DNA of 64,000 bases from Bradyrhizobium barranii subsp. apii (GTDB lineage Bacteria; Pseudomonadota; Alphaproteobacteria; Rhizobiales; Xanthobacteraceae): positions 9,621,501 through 9,685,500 of the forward strand of contig NZ_CP096255.1 in NCBI RefSeq assembly GCF_011516635.5, read 5' to 3'. Made by a program: the position numbers and the translations under genes. The notes beneath the pieces are model-generated. The model searched no databases and had not been told where the DNA came from. It saw only the letters and a list, made by a program, of their open reading frames with translations. Below are positions 57,911 through 64,000 of the stretch, piece after piece (positions within the stretch are counted from its first letter, which is position 1; each line of letters starts with the position of its first letter).

Positions 57911-58696
57911 ATGCCCAAGCTGAAGCGCAGCGAAAACGACGAGCGGGCGCCGGATTTCGTCGAGAGCCTCGATCGCGGCCTGCGCCTGCTGCAATGTTTC
58001 GGCGCGACCACCGGCCCGATGACGCTGAGCGATCTCGCCCGGGCCGCAGAGCTGCCGCGCGCCACTGCGCGGCGCATGCTGTTCACGCTTCAGCGCGGCG
58101 GCTTCGTCGCCGGCGACGGCAAGCTGTTCTCGCTGACGCCGCACGTGCTGACGCTCGCGGCTTCCTACCTGCGCTCCAGCCAGCTCGTCGCCGTGCTTCA
58201 GCCGGTGCTCGATCGCGTCGCCACAGCAGCGCAGGAAATCTCCTCGCTCGCGGTGCTCGACGGCGACGACGTCGTGTTTGTCGCACGCAGCAGCCCGGCG
58301 CGGATGTTCTCGGGTGGGCTCGAGATCGGCTACCGGCTGCCGGCGTTCTGCACCTCGGTCGGCCGCGCCATGCTCGGGCAGTTTGATGATGCAGCGCTTG
58401 CCGCACGCCTGAAGACAATGAAGCGCGAGATGTTGACGCCGCAGACGGTGACGGATCCCAGGGCGCTGCTGGCCAGCATCACAGCCGATCGCGACCAAGG
58501 CTATTCGCTGGTCGATCGCGAGGCAGAGCCGCATTTCCGCTCGATCTCGGTTCCGGTGCGCCGCTACGACGGCGTGATCGTCGCCGCCATCAACATGGGG
58601 GCCCATGTCGACCGCGTGCAGGCAGAGGAGCTGGTCGACCGGTTGCTCCCGCTGCTCCGCGAAGGCGCGGAATCCGTGCGGTCGCAGCTGTTATAG
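57911..58696 (+). CDS. IclR-family regulator
   Basis: A 261-residue protein. The N-terminal winged helix (about 15-75) has VESLDRGLRLLQCF and LSDLARAAELPRATARRMLFTLQRGGFV. The IclR effector domain (about 90-255) has SARMFSGGLEIGYRLPAFCTSVGRAML and RSISVPVRRYDGVIVAAINMG. It is the type of regulator (PcaR/PobR-like) often tied to aromatic catabolism. It is divergent from the Rieske/GS-like genes, so it is expected to control them. I chose ATG 57911 (MPKLKRSENDE); upstream codons cross the operator. Confidence 0.87.
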   Translation: MPKLKRSENDERAPDFVESLDRGLRLLQCFGATTGPMTLSDLARAAELPRATARRMLFTLQRGGFVAGDGKLFSLTPHVLTLAASYLRSSQLVAVLQPVLDRVATAAQEISSLAVLDGDDVVFVARSSPARMFSGGLEIGYRLPAFCTSVGRAMLGQFDDAALAARLKTMKREMLTPQTVTDPRALLASITADRDQGYSLVDREAEPHFRSISVPVRRYDGVIVAAINMGAHVDRVQAEELVDRLLPLLREGAESVRSQLL

Positions 58697-58764
58697 CAAC
58701 GATCGTTGGCGCCGCCCGTCCGCGGGCCTATAATCTCGTCACGCAAGACAACAGGGAGGACGCC

Positions 58765-59097
58765 ATGAAACACACCATGGTTCCCAGTGATCGCGTGGAG
58801 CACGTCTGCGTCTACGGGCGCGACGGCGCGAAGCTCGGCTCGATCGAGCGGCTGATGCTCGACAAGGTGACCGGCACGGTCGCCTACGCCGTGATCAGGA
58901 CTGGCGGACTGCTCGGCACGCACCACCATTATCCTGTGCAGTGGGGCGCGCTGAAATACGATCCCGCGCGGCAGGCTTTCCGTGTCGAGGTGACGCAGGA
59001 CGAACTCGCCAGCGGACCGTGCGAGTTCGACGGCGACGAATTCGACTGGGGCGATCGTTCGCGGCCCTACGCGCACCCAAATTATTGGTCGATCTGA
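58765..59097 (+). CDS. PRC-barrel domain protein
   Basis: A 110-residue protein with a PRC-barrel-like core: DRVEHVCVYGRDGAKLGSIERLMLDKVTGTVAYAVI, HYPVQWGALKYDP. Small PRC-barrel proteins are soluble beta-barrels found in stress and membrane-associated contexts. No precise role can be assigned. It starts behind AGGGAGGA and stands alone between the IclR and antiporter genes. Confidence 0.8.
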   Translation: MKHTMVPSDRVEHVCVYGRDGAKLGSIERLMLDKVTGTVAYAVIRTGGLLGTHHHYPVQWGALKYDPARQAFRVEVTQDELASGPCEFDGDEFDWGDRSRPYAHPNYWSI

Positions 59098-59182
59098 CGG
59101 CGCGATTGCGGCAGGCGTCGCGCGCTGAGCCGCCTCACTTGGTCGCGGTGCGCCGACGCGCTCGCTGTGTCAAAAGGCAAAA

Positions 59183-60904
59183 ATGCCGCATGACACACCT
59201 CTCATCGCCACCATCGTCGTCGGACTTGGACTCGCCTTCGTACTTGGAACTATAGCGCAGCGGTTCCGCATTCCGCCGCTTGTCGGCTACCTGCTTGCCG
59301 GCGTTGCCGTCGGCCCGTTCACGCCAGGCTTCGTCGCCGACCAGGCACTTGCGACCGAGCTCGCCGAACTCGGCATTATCTTGCTGATGTTCGGCGTCGG
59401 CCTGCATTTTTCGCTCCAGGATCTGCTGAGCGTCCGGCACATCGCCGTTCCGGGCGCCGTCGTGCAGATTGCGGTCGCCACACTGATGGGGCTCGGCCTT
59501 TCATGGCTGATGGGGTGGAGCGTCGGTGCGGGACTCGTGTTCGGACTGGCGTTGTCGGTCGCGAGCACGGTGGTCCTGCTTCGCGCGCTGCAGGAGCGGC
59601 GCCTGATGGAGACCGATCGCGGCCGCATCGCGGTCGGCTGGCTCATCGTCGAGGACCTCGCGATGGTGCTGTTCCCGGCGATCGCAAGCCTTCAGGGCGG
59701 CGGCGACAAGCCAGCCTTCGAGCCGCTGGCCGCGCAGGCCGGCTTCGGGCTTGCCGGCATCGTGATGCTGACCCTGGCCAAGATCATTGTGTTCATCGGG
59801 CTGATGCTGGTGGTGGGGCGCCGGGTGATTCCCTGGATCCTGCACTACATCGCGCATACCGGCTCGCGCGAATTGTTCCGTCTGGGCGTGCTTGCGATCG
59901 CGCTGTGCATCGCGTTCGGGGCGACGAAGCTGTTCGACGTCTCGCTGGCGCTGGGCGCGTTCTTCGCCGGCATGATGCTGCGGGAATCGCCGCTCAGCGC
60001 GCGCGCCGCGCAGGAATCGCTGCCGCTGCGCGATGCCTTCGCGGTGCTGTTCTTCGTCTCGGTCGGCATGATGTTCGATCCGATGAGCGTGGTCCGCGAG
60101 CCCTGGCCGCTGCTGGCGACGCTGGCGATCATCATGCTCGGCAAATCACTCGCGGCGTTCCTGATCGTGGTGCTGTTTCGGCATCCGGTCGCGACCGCGC
60201 TGACGATCTCGGCGAGCCTGTCGCAGATCGGCGAGTTCTCCTTCATCCTGGCCGAGCTCGGCGTCGCCTCGCAGATCCTGCCCAGCGACGGTCGCGACCT
60301 GATCATGGCCGGCGCGATCCTCTCCATCATGCTCAACCCGCTGATGTTCGCGGCCGCCACCTGGCTCGCGCCGCGTCTCGACCCGCGCCGGGATTCACCG
60401 CAGGCCGAGGCAGCCGTGCCCGAACCGATCCGCACCACGGACCTGACCGACCATACGATCGTGATCGGCTATGGCCGCGTCGGCGCGCTCGTCGGCGATG
60501 CCCTGAAACAGCGGCAATTGCCGTTCCTTGTCGCCGAGGTCGGCGAGAGTGCACTGGCGAAGCTGAAGCAGGGCGGCATCGAGACCATCATGGGCAATGC
60601 CGCGCAGCCCGAAATTCTCGGCGCCACCAATCCGTCACGGGCGCGGCATCTCGTCATCGCGATCCCCGAGGCGTTCGAGGCAGGGCAGATCGTGCAGCAG
60701 GCGCGTGCGGCCAATCCGGATATCCGCATCATCGCGCGGGCGCATGCGGATGCCGAGGTCGATCATTTGAAGGGGCTGGGGGCGGATGTCGTCATCATGG
60801 GCGAGCGGGAGATCGCGCGCGGCATGATCGAGGAGCTGGAGAGGAGATATCCGGATGCTGCCCAGCAAGATCCCCGTGCGCTCGCGGTCGGTTCGATCGT
60901 TTGA
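59183..60904 (+). CDS. YbaL/Kef-type cation:proton antiporter with TrkA-N domain
   Basis: A 573-residue protein. The membrane part (about 1-390, 12 or so helices) carries CPA2 features: RIPPLVGYLLAGVAVGPFTPGF, LLMFGVGLHFSLQDL, IVEDLAMVLFPAI and SASLSQIGEFSFILAELG. The C-terminal RCK/TrkA-N domain (about 415-560) has HTIVIGYGRVGALVGDAL for nucleotide binding and VVIMGEREIARGM at its end. It should exchange K+ (or Na+) for protons under nucleotide control. The last 50 bases overlap the next small gene. Confidence 0.9.
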   Translation: MPHDTPLIATIVVGLGLAFVLGTIAQRFRIPPLVGYLLAGVAVGPFTPGFVADQALATELAELGIILLMFGVGLHFSLQDLLSVRHIAVPGAVVQIAVATLMGLGLSWLMGWSVGAGLVFGLALSVASTVVLLRALQERRLMETDRGRIAVGWLIVEDLAMVLFPAIASLQGGGDKPAFEPLAAQAGFGLAGIVMLTLAKIIVFIGLMLVVGRRVIPWILHYIAHTGSRELFRLGVLAIALCIAFGATKLFDVSLALGAFFAGMMLRESPLSARAAQESLPLRDAFAVLFFVSVGMMFDPMSVVREPWPLLATLAIIMLGKSLAAFLIVVLFRHPVATALTISASLSQIGEFSFILAELGVASQILPSDGRDLIMAGAILSIMLNPLMFAAATWLAPRLDPRRDSPQAEAAVPEPIRTTDLTDHTIVIGYGRVGALVGDALKQRQLPFLVAEVGESALAKLKQGGIETIMGNAAQPEILGATNPSRARHLVIAIPEAFEAGQIVQQARAANPDIRIIARAHADAEVDHLKGLGADVVIMGEREIARGMIEELERRYPDAAQQDPRALAVGSIV

Positions 60905-61115
60905 CCTGATCACGCCGCAGGGCCGGACCTACCGCTTCCCGCCGCCGACATTGTTGCAGCGGCTGTTGCGGTTGCTGTTCGCGCATGCGGAGACGGTGGC
61001 GATTTCGGCGGCGATCCTGGCGTTGATTTATGTGGCGGGCTTTGTGGCCGAGGCGCTGGATCGCTCGGTGTTTGACGCGTGCAATGACAGGGCTGGGGTG
61101 CGCAGGGTGGGTTAG
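60855..61115 (+). CDS. Small single-span membrane protein overlapping the antiporter gene
   Basis: An 86-residue frame starting inside the antiporter's 3' end (50-bp overlap). After a basic N-terminus and FPPPTLLQRLLRLLFAH comes one hydrophobic segment (about 48-66, AISAAILALIYVAGFVAEAL). GC-rich third positions continue beyond the antiporter stop, which argues for real coding. I do not recognise the family. Coupled translation suggests a role with the antiporter, but this is inference. Confidence 0.55.
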   Translation: MLPSKIPVRSRSVRSFDLITPQGRTYRFPPPTLLQRLLRLLFAHAETVAISAAILALIYVAGFVAEALDRSVFDACNDRAGVRRVG

Positions 61116-61179
61116 CCTGCAGCTGCGCGAAGCGCAGTCCGCTGGAGTAGCCCACCGCGTCCCCGCCTCGCGTTCTGTG

Positions 61180-61575
61180 TCACTGCCGATTGCGCATCCA
61201 GTCGGCAAGGCCCGATATCGCCTTGTCGAGGTCCTGCCGCGCGGCGGCGTCCGTGACCGTCTCGTCCAGCGCGCCGCGCATGCAGAGTAGCCATGCATCG
61301 CGCTCGGCGTCGCCGATGGCAAAGCCCATGTGCCGCTGCCGCAGCCGCGGATGGCCCTTCTCGACGGAATAGAGTTTTGGGCCGCCGGTCCATTCGGTGA
61401 GGTAGCGCTTCAGCACGTTCCTGATCAGTCCGAGGTCATCCGCGTGCATCGCACGGATCATTTTCGCCTCCGGCAGCGTGTCCATGCGCTCGTAGAAGCG
61501 GTCGACCAGAAGGTCGATCGAGTTGCTGCCGCCGATCCGCTCGAACATGGAGATTGCGACGTCGCTGGAGGTCAT
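61180..61575 (-). CDS. Group II truncated haemoglobin
   Basis: A 131-residue 2-on-2 globin: SMFERIGGSNSIDLLVDRFYERMDTLPE, then TEWTGGPKLYSVEKGHPRLRQRH. The HPRLRQRHM block contains the proximal-side His region and the family's GHPRLR motif, and WLLCMRGAL follows. Such proteins bind O2 or NO, often in detoxification. I chose ATG 61575 (MTSSDVAISMFERI); an upstream start adds 7 residues. Confidence 0.87.
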   Translation of the reverse strand: MTSSDVAISMFERIGGSNSIDLLVDRFYERMDTLPEAKMIRAMHADDLGLIRNVLKRYLTEWTGGPKLYSVEKGHPRLRQRHMGFAIGDAERDAWLLCMRGALDETVTDAAARQDLDKAISGLADWMRNRQ

Positions 61576-61665
61576 CGTCAGTCCTGTCTGGTGCAAGGCT
61601 CTTCATATCGTCTCCCTTTGCGAAACGAAAAGGGGACGCATGGCGTAGCTGCGCGCTCAGCTCTG

Positions 61666-61812
61666 CTCCCTCCCCCCTTGCGGGGGAGGGCAGGGGAGAG
61701 GGGTCGCCCAGGAAATGGTATTGGTTGTCGCGACGAAGAAGAAGCGCGTTGCGCGATCGATGGAGTCCCCGTGTGGACCCCTCTCCCTAACCCTCCCCGC
61801 AAGGGGGGAGGG
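61666..61812. repeat. Palindromic repeat family D
   Basis: CCCTCCCCCCTTGCGGGGGA and CCCCGCAAGGGGGGAGGG arms around GAGAGGGGT/ACCCCTCTC. The 61576-61844 gap holds only this repeat. Confidence 0.8.
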
Positions 61813-61844
61813 AACGCAGCGGAGGTCGGCGCGCGCGGATTGCC

Positions 61845-62753
61845 TTACAGCGCCACGCTGCGCAGGCCGAAACTCCGCGCTTCGTTCTGCAGCACCGGCC
61901 GCACCGCATCGATCAGCCTTGCAGCCGCCGCATCGACCGACAGCCCTGCCGTATCCACCACCGCCGTCGCGCGCGAATACAGCGGTTCGCGGCTCAGCAG
62001 GATGTTGCGCAACTCGGCCATCGCGGAGCGGTCGTCCGCCATCGGGCGCAGGTCGCCCTGGCGGCGCACGCGGGCCATGTGCTCCTCGGGCTCGGCCTTC
62101 AGCCAGATCGTGTAGAACGACGACAGGATCTGGTCGAAGGTCAACGGCTCCGACACGATGCCGCCGCCGGTCGCCAGCACCATCAGCTCGTTGCGCGCGA
62201 GCAGCTGTTGCAGCGCGGCCTGCTCCATGCGGCGAAAGCCTTCCTGGCCGTAGAGCGCGATGATCTCGGCGACCGAGAGCCCGTTCTGCTGCTCGACCTC
62301 CTTGTTGAGCTCGACGAAACTCCAGCCGACCTTCTTCGCCAGCATCCGCCCAAGCGTCGATTTGCCGGCGCCGCGCAGGCCGATCAGCGCGATGCCGCAG
62401 AAAGGTGCGCGCCGCGGCGCCGACGCGCTGCCGCCGGCGAGAACGTCCTTGGCCTGAGCGATTTGCGCCGGCGTCGCCTTGCGCAGGAGATCGCGAAACA
62501 TCTGCCAGTCCGGCGTCGGGTCGGCCGAGGGAAGCAAATCTTCCAGATGCGCGCCCATCGCGTCCGAGACGCGGCGCAGCAGCACGATGGAGACGTTGCC
62601 CTTGCCGCTCTCGAGCTGCGCGATGTAGCGCTCCGAAATTCCTGATACCTTGGCGAGCACTTTTCGCGACATGCCGCGCAGCGCGCGCATGGTGCGCACG
62701 CGCTGGCCGAGCTGTTCGAGAAATCGGGATTCGGCGTCGGGACTGTCGGTCAT
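61845..62753 (-). CDS. boxR: BoxR/BzdR-type regulator (HTH plus shikimate-kinase-like domain)
   Basis: A 302-residue fusion. The N-terminal XRE helix-turn-helix (about 12-72) reads LGQRVRTMRALRGMSRKVLAKVSGISERYIAQLE. A linker (75-120) leads to a shikimate-kinase-like domain (about 120-290) with P-loop GLRGAGKST, ELNKEVEQQNGLSVAEI and ATGGGIV. In BzdR and BoxR this kinase-like domain binds benzoyl-CoA and releases the repressor from DNA. It is divergent from the benzoate-CoA ligase gene, with 136 bp between start codons. That is the arrangement seen at box pathway clusters. Confidence 0.9.
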   Translation of the reverse strand: MTDSPDAESRFLEQLGQRVRTMRALRGMSRKVLAKVSGISERYIAQLESGKGNVSIVLLRRVSDAMGAHLEDLLPSADPTPDWQMFRDLLRKATPAQIAQAKDVLAGGSASAPRRAPFCGIALIGLRGAGKSTLGRMLAKKVGWSFVELNKEVEQQNGLSVAEIIALYGQEGFRRMEQAALQQLLARNELMVLATGGGIVSEPLTFDQILSSFYTIWLKAEPEEHMARVRRQGDLRPMADDRSAMAELRNILLSREPLYSRATAVVDTAGLSVDAAAARLIDAVRPVLQNEARSFGLRSVAL

Positions 62754-62857
62754 GGACTGCAGATCATGGGCCTTCTTTAGCTGATGCCCTGCGGCGCGTT
62801 TTAATGAAACATAGTGCCTGCCAGCATTGACAGCAAGCCGCCGCGGTGTCTTTCTAT

Positions 62858-62869
62858 GAATTATAATTC
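62858..62869. promoter_or_regulatory. AT-rich perfect palindrome in the boxR-ligase intergenic region
   Basis: GAATTATAATTC is a perfect 12-bp palindrome containing TATAAT on the plus strand (62862-62867), 22 bp before the ligase GTG. It could be the -10 box and part of the operator. GGGGGAGAAG (62877-62886) is the ribosome site. TTGACA at 62827-62832 is too far away to be its -35. Confidence 0.45.
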
Positions 62870-62889
62870 TAAATTCGGGGGAGAAGTCC

Positions 62890-64000
62890 GTGAGCGAGGG
62901 ATCCTATAACGCGGTGACCTGGCTGCTCGACCGCAACGTCGAGGACGGCAGGGGCTGCAAGCTCGTCTTCGACGACACCGTCTCGCGGCTCACCTATGGC
63001 GAGCTCCAGCGCGAGACCCGGCGCGCCGCCAACATGCTGCGCCGGCTCGGGGTCCGCCGCGAGGAGCGCGTGGCGATGATCATGCTTGATACGATCGACT
63101 TCCCGATCGTGTTTCTGGGCGCGATCCGTGCCGGCATCGTGCCGGTGCCGCTGAACACGCTGCTGACATCAGATCAATACGCCTACATCCTCGCCGATTG
63201 CCGCGCGCGGGTGCTGTTCGTCTCCGAGGCGCTCTATCCCGTCATCAAGGACGTCGTCGGCCGCATGCCGGATCTCGAGCACGTCGTGGTCTCCGGCGCC
63301 AAGATGAACGGCCACAGGCAGCTCGCGGAAGAGATCGCCGGCGAGAGCGACCAGTTCACGACCGCCGCGACGCATCCGGACGAGCCTGCGTTCTGGCTGT
63401 ATTCGTCGGGCTCAACCGGCATGCCCAAGGGCGTGCGCCACATCCATTCGAATTTGCAGGCGACCGCGGACACCTATGCGAGCCAGGTGCTCGGCATCCG
63501 CGAGAACGACGTCTGCCTCTCCGCGGCAAAGCTGTTCTTCGCTTATGGCCTCGGCAATGCGCTGACGTTTCCGATGTCGGTCGGCGCCACCGTGGTGCTG
63601 AACAGCGAGCGCCCGACGCCGGCGCGCATGTTCGACCTGATGAACAGGTACAATCCCTCGATCTTCTACGGCGTGCCGACATTGTTCGCGGCGATGCTCA
63701 ACGACGAGACGATGAAAGCCGAGCGCGGCGGCAAGTCGCTGCGCATCTGCACCTCGGCCGGCGAGGCGCTGCCGGAATCCGTCGGCAACAGCTGGAAGGC
63801 GCGCTTCGGCGTCGACATCCTCGACGGCGTCGGCTCGACCGAACTCTTGCACATCTTCCTGTCGAACGCGCCCGGCGACATCAAATACGGCTCCTCCGGC
63901 AAGCCGGTGCCGGGCTATGCGGTGCGGCTCGTCAACGAGGCTGGCCAGGATGTCGCCGACGGCGAGGTCGGCGAGCTCCTGGTCGATGCGCCCTCCGCCG
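62890..64000 (+). CDS. bclA: Benzoate-CoA ligase, N-terminal part (3' end outside window)
   Basis: 370 codons are present from GTG 62890 and the frame is still open at the window end. The N-terminus SEGSYNAVTWLLDRNVEDGR is typical of benzoate-CoA ligases. The ATP-binding P-loop is YSSGSTGMPKGVRH, KLFFAYGLGNALTFP follows, and the adenylate motif GVGSTELLHIFLSN is characteristic of the benzoate/4-hydroxybenzoate CoA ligase group. It activates benzoate for the box (benzoyl-CoA epoxidase) pathway, whose genes would be expected downstream of the window. Strong RBS GGGGGAGAAG. Confidence 0.9.
   Translation, partial: MSEGSYNAVTWLLDRNVEDGRGCKLVFDDTVSRLTYGELQRETRRAANMLRRLGVRREERVAMIMLDTIDFPIVFLGAIRAGIVPVPLNTLLTSDQYAYILADCRARVLFVSEALYPVIKDVVGRMPDLEHVVVSGAKMNGHRQLAEEIAGESDQFTTAATHPDEPAFWLYSSGSTGMPKGVRHIHSNLQATADTYASQVLGIRENDVCLSAAKLFFAYGLGNALTFPMSVGATVVLNSERPTPARMFDLMNRYNPSIFYGVPTLFAAMLNDETMKAERGGKSLRICTSAGEALPESVGNSWKARFGVDILDGVGSTELLHIFLSNAPGDIKYGSSGKPVPGYAVRLVNEAGQDVADGEVGELLVDAPSA

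Noticed and set aside
6697..61812. CRISPR-like interpretation of the repeated GC-rich elements
   Set aside because: The repeats are dispersed, self-complementary and separated by genes. There is no array of regular spacers and no cas gene.
62827..62832. TTGACA as the -35 box of the benzoate-CoA ligase promoter
   Set aside because: The only good -10 (TATAAT at 62862) is 29 bp away, too far for a sigma-70 promoter. No good -10 exists at 16-18 bp.

Overview
The window looks like chromosomal DNA of a Bradyrhizobium-type alphaproteobacterium. GC and GC3 are high. There are many intergenic palindromic repeat families of the kind found in Bradyrhizobium and Rhodopseudomonas. Several genes closely resemble Bradyrhizobium/Rhodopseudomonas families: the BjaR/BjaI quorum-sensing pair, a CYP199A-type P450 with its ferredoxin, and a BoxR-type regulator beside a benzoate-CoA ligase. 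These assignments are made from recognition of the protein sequences, not from a database search. No rRNA, tRNA, CRISPR array or prophage was seen.

Layout. 1-2200: end of an acyl-CoA dehydrogenase, then an IS630-family element inserted in a palindromic repeat. 2198-8034 (minus strand): amino-acid binding protein, L,D-transpeptidase, membrane protein, CcdA plus a periplasmic redoxin, and an ECF sigma factor. 8035-13592 (minus): a four-gene signalling operon of TRAP-type binding protein (frameshifted here), two histidine kinases and an OmpR-type regulator. 13788-16213: a lone UgpB-like binding protein and an APH-like kinase. 16415-27110: a nitrogen-scavenging region made of an oligopeptide-type ABC importer, AtzG/AtzE/HpxZ-like ureido enzymes, a GntR regulator and, convergently, an AtzF allophanate hydrolase. 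Both transcription units start at strong sigma-54 (-24/-12) sequences. 27110-36264: hydroxycinnamate/methoxybenzoate genes (MarR, feruloyl-CoA synthase, MarR, CYP199A, ferredoxin, two orphan Liv-type binding proteins) plus a type II NADH dehydrogenase. 36553-45160 (minus): a complete shikimate/quinate uptake and degradation set (LysR, shikimate dehydrogenase, binding protein, LivHMGF, QuiC-type dehydroshikimate dehydratase).

45414-47456: a 58-codon gene, bjaR, bjaI with a lux-box palindrome, and a translationally coupled 72-codon gene. 47753-51092: a second LivHMGF transporter without its own binding protein. 51245-54528: AraC regulator and TonB-dependent siderophore receptor, with a 21-bp-phased direct repeat between them. 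54841-58696: a glutamine-synthetase-like enzyme with a Rieske oxygenase, divergent from an IclR regulator. 58765-61575: PRC-barrel protein, YbaL-type antiporter, small membrane protein and truncated haemoglobin. 61845-64000: BoxR-type regulator divergent from benzoate-CoA ligase, which runs off the window.

The common theme is catabolism of plant-derived aromatic and ureido compounds (hydroxycinnamates, methoxybenzoates, benzoate, shikimate/quinate, allophanate precursors) next to an acyl-CoA-dependent quorum-sensing system. The strongest candidates for something not well described are the sigma-54/GntR-controlled AtzG-E-H/AtzF unit without a cyanurate hydrolase, the permease-less TRAP binding protein with two kinases, and the GS-like plus Rieske pair.
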